64,000 nucleotides of DNA, from contig NZ_JASVWB010000002.1 of assembly GCF_030287445.1 (NCBI RefSeq), positions 5,084,001 through 5,148,000 on the forward strand, given 5' to 3'. The position numbers and the translations under genes were made by a program. The notes beneath the pieces were generated by a model, which was not told the origin of the DNA, did no database searches, and was given only the letters and a program-made list of their open reading frames with translations. This document shows, one piece after another, positions 18,702 through 26,733 of this stretch (its first letter is position 1; each line of letters begins with the position of its first letter). This DNA comes from Streptomyces sp. ALI-76-A (lineage in GTDB: Bacteria > Actinomycetota > Actinomycetes > Streptomycetales > Streptomycetaceae).

Positions 18702-20416
18702 GCCCCACCGCCCTTTTCACCGGTCCCGACCACGGGCACGTCACCTTCCTGGGTGCCGGACCCGGAGATCCGGGACTACTTACTCTGCGCGCCGTCGAGG
18801 CGCTGGCGAACGCGGACGTCCTCGTCGCCGGGCACGAGGTGCTCGACGTCGTCCGTACGCATGCCAGGTCCGGTGTCGCCGTGGTGAACACGGACGCGGA
18901 TGCCTCGATGGATCTTGCATCCGGCCCGAATCCGGCCACGGGCGCGCCTCAACTGACGGTTGTTGACGGCTCGTCAACGACCGCCGGCGTCCCCGCCGTG
19001 CGGGATGCCGCACATCTTGTCATGGAGGCCGCGCGGGGCGGCAGGCGGGTCGTACGTGCGGTGTCCGGGGACCCCGGACTCGACGCGTACGCCGCCGAGG
19101 AGATGCTGGCGTGCGCCGCCGCGGGGGTGCCTTTCGAGGTCGTGCCCGGGGTGGCCGCGGCCGTGGGCGTCGCCGCCTACGCCGGTGTGCCGCTGCGGGA
19201 CGCCGAAGGCGCGGACGTCCGGTTCGTGGACGCCCGTACCGCCTCCGACCGGTGCTGGACGGAGGTGGGGGCGTCCGACGGGACCGTCGTCGTGTCGGCG
19301 ACCCTGGAGACCGTCGGCGCCGCCGCCGGGGAACTGGTGTCCGCCGGACGCAAGCCGGACACGCCGCTGACGGTCACCGTCGCCGGTACGACGACCCGGC
19401 AGCGGACCTGGAGCGCGACCCTGGGGACCATCGCCCAGACGCTGAAGCAGGCCAAGGTGCTGCCCTCGCCGGAGGGCGGGCGGCCGGTGATAGCCGTGGT
19501 CGGTGAGCGGGTGGCCGCGGCTCAGCGTGATCAGCTGTCGTGGTTCGAGTCCAAGCCGCTGTTCGGCTGGAAGGTGCTCGTGCCGCGCACGAAGGAGCAG
19601 GCGGCCTCGCTCTCCGACCAGCTGCGGTCCTACGGGGCCGTGCCGCACGAGGTGCCGACCATCGCGGTCGAACCGCCGCGGACGCCCCAGCAGATGGAGC
19701 GGGCGGTCAAGGGCCTGGTGACCGGGCGGTACGAGTGGATCGCCTTCACGTCGGTCAACGCGGTGAAGGCCGTCCGGGAGAAGTTCGAGGAGTACGGGCT
19801 CGACGCGCGGGCCTTCGCCGGCATCAAGGTCGCGGCGGTGGGCGAACAGACCGCGAAGGCGCTGATCGCCTTCGGCGTGAAGCCCGACCTCGTGCCGAGC
19901 GGGGAGCAGTCGGCGGCCGGACTGCTGGAGGACTGGCCCCCGTACGACCCGGTCTTCGACCCGATCGACCGGGTGTTCCTGCCGCGCGCCGACATCGCCA
20001 CCGAGACGCTGGTGGCGGGGCTGATCGAGCTCGGGTGGGAGGTCGACGACGTCACCGCCTACCGGACCGTGCGGGCGTCGCCGCCGCCGGCCGAGACCCG
20101 GGAGGCGATCAAGGGCGGCGGGTTCGACGCCGTGCTGTTCACCTCGTCGAGCACGGTGCGGAACCTGGTGGGTATCGCCGGCAAGCCGCACAACGTGACG
20201 GTCATCGCGTGTATCGGGCCCGCCACGGCGAAGACCGCAGAGGAGCACGGGTTGCGGGTGGATGTGATGGCTCCGGAGCCGTCCGTGCACAAGCTGGCCG
20301 AGGCGCTGGCCGACTTCGGGCTGCGGCGGAGAGCCGCCGCGCTGGAGGCAGGGGATCCGGTGACCCGGCCGAGTGAACGGCGGCCGGGGGCTCGGCGGAG
20401 GCGTACGACTACCTGA
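18698..20416 (+). CDS. hemD: Fused uroporphyrinogen-III C-methyltransferase / uroporphyrinogen-III synthase
   Basis: A 572-residue bifunctional protein. Residues about 10-265 form a SUMT/CobA-like tetrapyrrole methylase: FLGAGPGDPGLLTLRA at the start is the SAM-enzyme signature, with ALANADVLVAGHEVL and VPFEVVPGVAAAVGVAAYAG further on. Residues about 270-540 form HemD uroporphyrinogen-III synthase (VLVPRTKEQAASL, WIAFTSVNAVKA, VLFTSSSTVRNLV). It makes uroporphyrinogen III and could divert it to precorrin-2 for siroheme and B12. The GTG start overlaps the hemC stop (GTGA). The methylase half has diverged in places, so its activity is less certain than that of the synthase half. Confidence 0.93.
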   Translation: MSPTALFTGPDHGHVTFLGAGPGDPGLLTLRAVEALANADVLVAGHEVLDVVRTHARSGVAVVNTDADASMDLASGPNPATGAPQLTVVDGSSTTAGVPAVRDAAHLVMEAARGGRRVVRAVSGDPGLDAYAAEEMLACAAAGVPFEVVPGVAAAVGVAAYAGVPLRDAEGADVRFVDARTASDRCWTEVGASDGTVVVSATLETVGAAAGELVSAGRKPDTPLTVTVAGTTTRQRTWSATLGTIAQTLKQAKVLPSPEGGRPVIAVVGERVAAAQRDQLSWFESKPLFGWKVLVPRTKEQAASLSDQLRSYGAVPHEVPTIAVEPPRTPQQMERAVKGLVTGRYEWIAFTSVNAVKAVREKFEEYGLDARAFAGIKVAAVGEQTAKALIAFGVKPDLVPSGEQSAAGLLEDWPPYDPVFDPIDRVFLPRADIATETLVAGLIELGWEVDDVTAYRTVRASPPPAETREAIKGGGFDAVLFTSSSTVRNLVGIAGKPHNVTVIACIGPATAKTAEEHGLRVDVMAPEPSVHKLAEALADFGLRRRAAALEAGDPVTRPSERRPGARRRRTTT

Positions 20417-20540
20417 TCCTCGGGCGGCGGGCGGCGGGCGGCGGGCGGCGGTTGGCGGCTGGCCGCCTGGCGGTTGTTGCCGGGTGAGGGTCGGTGTCGG
20501 CTGCTGCGGGTGTCGGGCGGCTGGGGTTGGTATTCGGCGG

Positions 20541-20660
20541 GTGTCGGGTGCCTTGCTGGCTGTCGTGCCTGTGGGTGTCGGGTGCCTGCTGGCTGTCGGT
20601 GTCTGTGGGTGTCGGGTGCCTGCTGGTTGCTGGTTGCTGGTTGCTGGTTGCTGGTTGGTT
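20541..20660. repeat. 34-bp tandem repeat followed by a TTGCTGG heptamer run
   Basis: A unit of 34 bp beginning GTGTCGGGTGCC starts at 20541, 20575 and 20609 (third copy partial). It runs into about five copies of the heptamer TTGCTGG (about 20624-20660). The rest of the 296-bp gap after hemD (20417-20712) is GCGG-rich low-complexity sequence with no gene. The tract separates hemD from the convergent oxidoreductase gene. Confidence 0.85.
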
Positions 20661-20712
20661 GTGTCGCGGGTTGCCGGCGGCCGGGGTTCGGGTACTCGGC
20701 GGGTGTGCGGTG

Positions 20713-22101
20713 TCATGCTGGGGGCACCGTGTGGCCGTAGCGGAGCAGGTTCGCCGGGTCGTAGGTCGACTTGGCGTGCTGGAGATGTGCGTAGACCTCC
20801 GGGGTCCAGGCGCGGGCGCGGTCCTGCTCGTCGCCCGGGGTGCCGTGGATGTTGACCATCGTGCGGCCGGTGCCGTACGGGGCCATCGCGGTGTGCAGGG
20901 CCGCCGTGGCGCGCTCTATGGCCTCGGCGGCCGGCGGGGCGGCCAGGACGCCCACCGATTCCAGCAGGTACGCGGCGTCACGGGCGCAGATCGCGTCCTC
21001 GATCCTGGCCGGGCGGGACAGCGCGCCGCCCATGTGGCGCAACCCCACCACGAGGAGCGGGTAGTCCGGGACGTCCGGGCCCGCCTGGTCCAGCAGCGCG
21101 CGGACGGCGTCCGGTGTCAGTTCGCGGAGCAGGGCGCACGACTCGCGGGCGGGGAGTGGGTCCTGGGGCTCCAGATGGATGCGGTCCATCGCCGTGCAGG
21201 GCATGTCCTCCACCATGTCGACGGCCACCGGGGCGGCCTGCCGGATGGGGGCCAAGAGGCGTTCGCCCTCGTCGGGGTCGCCGGTCCAGGCGATCGCCAC
21301 GCGGGCCCAGAAGCCGCCGCGCAGCGGCTCGGGGATCTGCGGGATGGGCGGGAACCGCAGCAGGTTGAAGGCGCTGCACATCTCGTCCGGCACGTCCCGG
21401 GTCCAGTCGGCCCAGGCGGTGAGGAGGGTCTGCGCGTGTTCTCCCCGGCAGTAGATGCCGCCGCCCAGGAGGTGGGAGAGGGGGAGCAGGTCGAAGGTCA
21501 GTCGCGTGACCACGCCCACGTTGCCCTTGCCGCCGCGCAGGGCCCAGAACAGCTCGGGTTCGTGGGCCGCGTCGACGTCGCGGAGGGTGCCGTCGGGGGT
21601 GACCACCTGGAAGGAGCGGACCAGGTCGGTCGCGAAGCCGTAGGTCCGGCCGAGGACGGGGAGGCCGCCGCCGAGGGTGTAGCCGACGACGCCCGCGTCG
21701 GTGGAGGTGCCGGTGAGGGCGGACAGGCCGTGGGGGGCGGCCGCGGCGAGGACGTGGCTCCACTTCGCGCCGGCGGCGGCCGTGGCGGTGCGGTGCTCCG
21801 CGTCCACGCGTACGTCGGTCATCCGGGTCGTGTTGATCAGCAGGCCGCCTGCTATGGGGAAGTTGGCGCCGTGGCCGGTGGCCTGGACGGTGACGGGGGT
21901 GGCGGTGGCGGACGCCCAGCGCATCGCGGTCACGATGTCGTCGGTGCCGGTGGCTCCTACGACCAGGTCGGGGGTGTGCAGGGCGGCCAGGTTGAAGCCG
22001 GTGACCTCGTCGGCGTAGCCGTCGTCGCCGGGGCGCAGGACCGGGCCGTGGATGTCGGTGAGGGCGAAGAGGTCGGGCGTGTTGTGGTGCGTGGCGGTCA
22101 T
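20713..22101 (-). CDS. FAD-binding oxidoreductase (berberine-bridge-enzyme-like, VAO family)
   Basis: A 462-residue flavoprotein. The N-terminal FAD-binding domain (about 40-210) includes TVQATGHGANFPIAGGLLI, whose His is the usual site of covalent FAD attachment, and GYTLGGGLPVLGRTYG. The C-terminal BBE-type signature STYDPANLLRYGH is present. These enzymes oxidize alcohols, sugars or secondary metabolites using oxygen; the substrate is unknown. There is no signal peptide. It lies on the opposite strand between hemD and hemB, with repeat tracts on both sides, and looks like an insertion into the hem cluster. Confidence 0.87.
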   Translation of the reverse strand: MTATHHNTPDLFALTDIHGPVLRPGDDGYADEVTGFNLAALHTPDLVVGATGTDDIVTAMRWASATATPVTVQATGHGANFPIAGGLLINTTRMTDVRVDAEHRTATAAAGAKWSHVLAAAAPHGLSALTGTSTDAGVVGYTLGGGLPVLGRTYGFATDLVRSFQVVTPDGTLRDVDAAHEPELFWALRGGKGNVGVVTRLTFDLLPLSHLLGGGIYCRGEHAQTLLTAWADWTRDVPDEMCSAFNLLRFPPIPQIPEPLRGGFWARVAIAWTGDPDEGERLLAPIRQAAPVAVDMVEDMPCTAMDRIHLEPQDPLPARESCALLRELTPDAVRALLDQAGPDVPDYPLLVVGLRHMGGALSRPARIEDAICARDAAYLLESVGVLAAPPAAEAIERATAALHTAMAPYGTGRTMVNIHGTPGDEQDRARAWTPEVYAHLQHAKSTYDPANLLRYGHTVPPA

Positions 22102-22508
22102 CGCGTCCTCCTGGGGCGGCGGCGGTGTGCGTGCGCGGCGGGGAGGGACGGCGGCGGTCGGGGCTGGGCGGGGGCCGGGCGAGGCCGTCGGGTCCTTGTT
22201 CTTTCAGCTTGGACCTGTGGGGGGTGGGGCGCATGCGGGGGTGTGGGGGTGTGATGCCTGTGGGGGTGGGTGGGGGTGGGTGGGGGTGCTGCGCGTAGCG
22301 CGTTCGGTCGGGTGGGGGGCGGGGACGGGTCGGGGGTGTCCGTCCTCGGAACGTCGCGGAATGGGGTGTTCGCCGAGGCGCCCTGCGTTGACGCGACAAC
22401 CGCTGCGGGCGGACACCCCCGACCCGTCCCCTTCTCGCCGTACGCGGGTGCGGCCGGTACGTGGGCCCGCTGGGTACGTGTCCCTTGCGGCGGGGGGTCC
22501 GGGGGTTC

Positions 22509-22668
22509 GGGGGGCCGTGGCGTCCCTTGGTGTTGTGGGTGGGTGCGGCCGGTGTGGGGGTTTGTCGGGTGCGTGTGTCTTGCGGCGGGGGTTTGGGGGG
22601 CCGTGGCGTCCCTTGGTGTTGTGGGTGGGTGCGGCCGGTGTGGGGGTTTGTCGGGTGCGTGTGTCTTG
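22509..22668. repeat. Two identical 74-bp direct repeats, 86-bp period
   Basis: The sequence from GGGGGGCCGTGGCGTCCCTT to GTGCGTGTGTCTTG occurs at 22509-22582 and again, identically, at 22595-22668, separated by 12 bp. The linker CGGCGGGGGTTT resembles the sequence just before the first copy, so this looks like a tandem duplication of an 86-bp unit. Confidence 0.9.
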
Positions 22669-22684
22669 GTGCCGGTGGGCGAGG

Positions 22685-22706
22685 TCAGCCTGTCCGGCGT
22701 TTGAGG
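22685..22706 (-). repeat. Dispersed Streptomyces intergenic repeat, tail segment
   Basis: Read on the minus strand this is CCTCAAACGCCGGACAGGCT, close to the tail of the element at 6951-7023 (CCTCACACGCTGGATGGGCT). The two copies are in opposite orientation in the window. Confidence 0.55.
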
Positions 22707-22814
22707 GCGGGGCTTCCTCGGGGGTGATGTGGGAGGCGGGGGGCTGCCGTCCGCGGGGACGGGGCCGACGGTGCGTCGGTAAAGGGGGTGGCGGGGCGGG
22801 CGTAGCGTAGGTGT

Positions 22815-23807
22815 ATGACGACGTACGGATCCTTTCCCGGCAGTCGGCCGCGGCGGCTGCGGACCACCCCCGTCATGCGACGCATGGTCGCCGAGACCCG
22901 GCTGCATCCGGCCGACTTCATCCTCCCGGCCTTCGTGCGGGAGGGTGCCGTCGAGCCCGTGCCGATCACGGCGATGCCCGGTGTCGTGCAGCACACCCGG
23001 GACAGTCTGAAGAAGGCGGCCGCGGAGGCGGTGGCCGCCGGGATCTCCGGGATCATGCTGTTCGGAGTGCCGGAGGAGTCGAAGAAGGACGCGGTCGGGA
23101 CGCCGGGGACCGACCCGGACGGGATTCTCCAGGTCGCGATCCGTGACGTGCGGGCCGAGGTCGGGGACGAGTTGCTGGTGATGTCCGACCTGTGTCTCGA
23201 CGAGACGACGGACCACGGGCACTGCGGCGTGCTGGACGCGCAAGGGCGGGTCGACAACGACGCGACCCTGGAGCGGTACGCCGAGATGGCGCGGGTGCAG
23301 GCCGATGCCGGGGCCCACGTGGTGGGGCCCAGCGGGATGATGGACGGGCAGATCGGGGTGGTCCGTGACGCCCTCGACCAGATCGGGCGGGAGGACGTGG
23401 CCGTTCTCGCCTACACCGCCAAGTACGCGTCCGCGTTCTACGGGCCGTTCCGGGAGGCCGTCGCCTCGTCGTTGCGGGGTGACCGCAAGACGTACCAGCA
23501 GGATCCGGCGAACACGCGCGAGGCGATGCGGGAGCTGGCGCTCGACCTCGAGGAGGGCGCCGACATGGTGATGGTGAAGCCGGCCGGGCCGTACCTGGAC
23601 ATCCTGGCGCGCGTCGCGGACGCGGTGGACGTGCCGGTGGCCGCCTATCAGATCTCCGGCGAGTACTCGATGGTCGAGGCCGCCGCCGAGAAGGGCTGGA
23701 TCGACCGGGACCGGGCCATCCTGGAGACGCTGACCGGCATCAAGCGGGCGGGCGCGCGGAACATCCTGACGTACTGGGCCGTCGAGGCGGCGCAGAAGCT
23801 GCGGTAG
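22815..23807 (+). CDS. hemB: Delta-aminolevulinic acid dehydratase (porphobilinogen synthase)
   Basis: A 330-residue enzyme that condenses two 5-aminolevulinates to porphobilinogen. The Schiff-base lysines are Lys203 ([15 protein letters not shown]) and Lys255 ([12 protein letters not shown]). The metal-site segment [14 protein letters not shown] has Cys-x-Asp and a later Cys, intermediate between the three-Cys zinc type and the Asp-rich type. It completes the early tetrapyrrole steps with hemACD, but is separated from hemD by the reversed FAD oxidoreductase and 713 bp, so it needs its own promoter. Confidence 0.96.
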   Translation: MTTYGSFPGSRPRRLRTTPVMRRMVAETRLHPADFILPAFVREGAVEPVPITAMPGVVQHTRDSLKKAAAEAVAAGISGIMLFGVPEESKKDAVGTPGTDPDGILQVAIRDVRAEVGDELLVMSDLCLDETTDHGHCGVLDAQGRVDNDATLERYAEMARVQADAGAHVVGPSGMMDGQIGVVRDALDQIGREDVAVLAYTAKYASAFYGPFREAVASSLRGDRKTYQQDPANTREAMRELALDLEEGADMVMVKPAGPYLDILARVADAVDVPVAAYQISGEYSMVEAAAEKGWIDRDRAILETLTGIKRAGARNILTYWAVEAAQKLR

Positions 23808-23913
23808 GCCTCGCGCCGGTCAGCGGGCGGCTGAGGGTGGGCTGGGGCACCATCAAGTGGCTTCGGGAGTTAGGTTGTTGACCTGGTTGCCCGTTGAACG
23901 ACTGGAGACGCCG

Positions 23914-24816
23914 ATGTCCGGTGACGCCCTCAGCCAAGACCCCGCCGAGCTGAGAAGGAGGATCGACACCACCAAGGCGCACCCGGCCCGCGTGTACGAC
24001 GTCTTCCTCGGCGGCAAGGACAACTACCCCGTCGACCGGAACGCGGCCGCCGCCGCGCTCGCCGCCAACCCGCGCGGCTACCTCGACGTACGGCACAACC
24101 GCGACTTCCTGCGCCGGGCCGTCACCACCCTGGCCCGGGAGGACGGCATCCGGCAGTTCCTCGACATCGGCACCGGGCTGCCCACCGCGGAGAACGTCCA
24201 CCAGATCGCCCAGCGCATCAGCCCGGACACCCGGGTCGTCTACGTCGACAACGACCCGGTGGTGCTCGCGCACGCGCGTGCCCTGCTGACCAGCGGGCCC
24301 GAGGGGCGTACGGACTACATCGACGCCGACTTCAAGGACCCGGCGCACATCCTCGAACAGGCCGCCAAGACGCTGGACTTCGACCAGCCCGTGGCGCTGT
24401 GCCTGGTGGCGCTCCTGCACTTCGTCGAGGACGGGGAGGCGTACCCGATCGTGCGCGAGCTCCTCGGCGCGCTGCCCTCCGGCAGCCGGCTCGTGCTGAG
24501 CCACCTCACGGAGGACCTCAACCCCGAGAACATCCGCGCGGTCCAGCGGACGTACACCGAGCGCGGGTTCACCTTCGTGCTGCGCTCCGCGGCGGACGTC
24601 GAGCGGTTCTTCACCGAGAACTCCCTGGAACTCGCCGAGCCGGGGGTCGTCCCCGCGCACCACTGGCGGCCGGACGGCGCCGCTCCGGTGCCCGAGCAGC
24701 CGGAGGCCTCCTACCTGGCCGGCCTCGACAGCATCGAGCGGGTCCGTTACGCCGACATCAACGACGTCACGGACGCGGACATCAACGTGTACGCGGGGGT
24801 CGGGACGAAGGCCTGA
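23914..24816 (+). CDS. SAM-dependent methyltransferase, DUF574 (S-adenosyl methyltransferase) family
   Basis: A 300-residue member of the actinobacteria-specific DUF574/Methyltransf_19 family. The family hallmark VYDVFLGGKDNYPVDR lies near residue 30. The SAM-binding region is FLDIGTGLPTAENVHQIA with VVYVDNDPVVLAHA, and ALCLVALLHFV marks the post-I region. Streptomycetes carry many paralogues, mostly without known substrates. ATG 23914 (MSGDALSQ) is chosen, with GGAG upstream. Confidence 0.9.
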   Translation: MSGDALSQDPAELRRRIDTTKAHPARVYDVFLGGKDNYPVDRNAAAAALAANPRGYLDVRHNRDFLRRAVTTLAREDGIRQFLDIGTGLPTAENVHQIAQRISPDTRVVYVDNDPVVLAHARALLTSGPEGRTDYIDADFKDPAHILEQAAKTLDFDQPVALCLVALLHFVEDGEAYPIVRELLGALPSGSRLVLSHLTEDLNPENIRAVQRTYTERGFTFVLRSAADVERFFTENSLELAEPGVVPAHHWRPDGAAPVPEQPEASYLAGLDSIERVRYADINDVTDADINVYAGVGTKA

Positions 24817-24904
24817 GCCGCGGGTGGGCGTAGGTCCAAGGTCGGGGGCGGATTCCTGCCGCGGGCCGGGGACGGGCGCCGGGCCGGCTGTCTACGGTGG
24901 AGGC

Positions 24905-25750
24905 ATGTCCGATGACACCGACTTCGACCTCGACGCCTATCTGGAGCGGATCGGGTGGGACGGGCGGCGGCGGGCCGACGCGGCGACGCTGAAGGGCGTG
25001 CACCTGGCGCACGCGCGGGCCATCCCCTTCGAGAACCTGGACGCCCTGCGCCGCACGGCCCCCTCCCTGGATCCCGCCGACCTCATGACCAAGCTGGTGC
25101 GCAGCCGGCGCGGCGGCTACTGCTACGAGCACAACACGCTGTTCTCGCTCGCCCTGACGGCCCTGGGCTTCCGGGTGATCCGGCGGCTGGCCGCCCGTGT
25201 CGTCGTGGGCGCCGACCGTGTCGAGAGCCGTCCGCGCACCCATATGGCGCTGCTCGTGGAGGTGCCGGGGGATCCGCGGCCGTATCTCGCCGACGTCGGC
25301 TTCGGGGCCGTCGGCGCGCTGCTGGAGCCCGTTCCGCTGACGGCCGGTGCCGAGTTCCGGGACGCGGACCGGCGGCACCGGCTGGTGCACGTGCCGCACG
25401 ACGGTCCGCTGGAGCTGTGGATGCTCCAGGCGTACCAGCCGGAGAAAGGCGACGCGGGCGAGCCCTGGGCGGATCAGTACGCGTTCACGCTGGAGCCGTT
25501 CGAGGCACCCGACTTCGAGGTCATCAACTGGCATGTGGGGACCAATCCGCGGTCCCCGTTCACCCAGCGCCTCTACGCCCAGCACCTGAGCCCCGCACGC
25601 CACCTCCTCCTCGACGGCGGTCTCCTCACCGAGACCCGGGCCGACGGCACGGTCGGCGAGCGGGAGGTGACGGACGAGGCGGAGGCACGGCGGCTGCTGG
25701 ACGAGGAGTTCGGGATCGCGGCTCCCGAGGGGATGACCCTCCTGCCGTGA
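24905..25750 (+). CDS. Arylamine N-acetyltransferase
   Basis: A 281-residue NAT-family enzyme that transfers acetyl from acetyl-CoA to arylamines or hydrazines, or acts as an amide synthase in secondary metabolism. The catalytic triad is clear: Cys73 (RGGYCYEHNTLF), His113 (RTHMALLVEV) and Asp130 (YLADVGFGA). ATG 24905 is preceded by GGAGG. It stands alone, converging on a DUF4253 gene 6 bp away. With no polyketide genes nearby, detoxification is more likely than amide synthesis. Confidence 0.93.
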   Translation: MSDDTDFDLDAYLERIGWDGRRRADAATLKGVHLAHARAIPFENLDALRRTAPSLDPADLMTKLVRSRRGGYCYEHNTLFSLALTALGFRVIRRLAARVVVGADRVESRPRTHMALLVEVPGDPRPYLADVGFGAVGALLEPVPLTAGAEFRDADRRHRLVHVPHDGPLELWMLQAYQPEKGDAGEPWADQYAFTLEPFEAPDFEVINWHVGTNPRSPFTQRLYAQHLSPARHLLLDGGLLTETRADGTVGEREVTDEAEARRLLDEEFGIAAPEGMTLLP

Positions 25751-25756
25751 GGCCGG

Positions 25757-26566
25757 TCAGTCCCACCAGAAGTGCCAGAGGGGCCGGTTGAGGAGCTGTC
25801 GCCCGGCGTAGGCGCGCAGCGTCGTGTCGTCGCCCTGGCCGGTGGTGTCCGGGCAGAACGCGAAGTGCTCGGCGGCCAGCGCCTCGGCTTCGGCCTCGGT
25901 GGCCGGCGGCGCGGCCACCGACACGGTCAGCCGGTCGAAGGTGAGCGCGACGACCCGTATCCCGAAGCGGTCCTCCCAGGAGCGCAGGACCGAACACAGC
26001 CGGGCCACGTCGGTCTCGTGGTTCAGCGGGCCGCTCCAGCCGATGGCCGCCGGGATGTCGGCGGAGCGGCGGGCCGGGACCAGTGCGCAGCGCGGCGCCT
26101 TGAAGGAGGTGCCGTCGGCGAGGAGGCCCTCGGCGACCTCGGCGGCGCGCGCGTCCGGGTCGGCGTCCAGGACGCCGGCGGGGGCGAGTCCGGGCCACTC
26201 CGCCCCGGCGGGACCGGTCGCGGCTCCGTCCTTCGCGTACTGGTCCCAGAACGCGCTCAGTACCTCCTCGGCGTCGTGATCGCCGGGGTACGACATCTCC
26301 TCGGGCATCAGCTCCCAGTCCGGCGGGCCGCCCTGGCTGCCGCCGACGTCGACGAGCAGCGGAAGCAGCCCGACGGTCCGCCCGGCCGAGTGCAGCGCGC
26401 TCCAGGTGCCGGCCGCCGGCTCCTCGTCCGCGCACCACAGCAACGGCTCGTGCCACGACCCCTCGTCGGTCGTGTCGATCAGTCTTCCGGCGGGGAGGTC
26501 GAGTCCGAGGGACCGGCCGGCCGGGTCGGCCGCCAGCTTCGGCAGGGGGTTGGGAAGAGTCGCCAT
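25757..26566 (-). CDS. DUF4253 domain-containing protein
   Basis: A 269-residue soluble protein. The C-terminal half matches the DUF4253 pattern: RCALVPARRSADIPAAIGWSG, then VLRSWEDRFGIRVVALTFD, and the tail QLLNRPLWHFWWD. The function of the family is unknown; it is common in Streptomyces and often stands alone. ATG 26566 (MATLPNPLPKL) is chosen because the upstream in-frame sequence is arginine-rich and atypical. It is divergent from the Sll1717-type ATPase, sharing a 167-bp promoter region. Confidence 0.82.
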   Translation of the reverse strand: MATLPNPLPKLAADPAGRSLGLDLPAGRLIDTTDEGSWHEPLLWCADEEPAAGTWSALHSAGRTVGLLPLLVDVGGSQGGPPDWELMPEEMSYPGDHDAEEVLSAFWDQYAKDGAATGPAGAEWPGLAPAGVLDADPDARAAEVAEGLLADGTSFKAPRCALVPARRSADIPAAIGWSGPLNHETDVARLCSVLRSWEDRFGIRVVALTFDRLTVSVAAPPATEAEAEALAAEHFAFCPDTTGQGDDTTLRAYAGRQLLNRPLWHFWWD

Positions 26567-26733
26567 GCGGGGGACTGTAGAGGCAGCCACTGACAACGGC
26601 CGCAGGGCCGGCGTCCGGGTGTGCGTGAACGCTGAGCCCGGGCGGCGCTTGCCGCTACGGTGTCGGCTGGAGGACCCGCGCGGGCCGCGATCAGGGCCCG
26701 ACGGGCGACGGGGCGACGTCAAGGGGGACGGGG

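Larger units (their letters stand above)
22102..22814. other. 713-bp G-rich intergenic region before hemB
   Basis: There is no convincing gene. The stretch is strongly G-rich on the plus strand, with runs such as GGGTGGGTGGGGGTGGGTGG near 22265-22290, a pair of identical 74-bp direct repeats (22509-22582 and 22595-22668) and a Streptomyces dispersed-repeat tail (22685-22706). The hemB promoter should lie in the last 100 bp. Confidence 0.7.

Noticed and set aside
20541..20660. CRISPR array
   Set aside because: Units are contiguous, with no unique spacers between repeats and no cas genes anywhere in the window.
20494..22254. Long plus-strand frame over the FAD oxidoreductase and repeats
   Set aside because: It is Gly/Val-rich and runs through repeats; it is a GC-driven shadow of the minus-strand gene.
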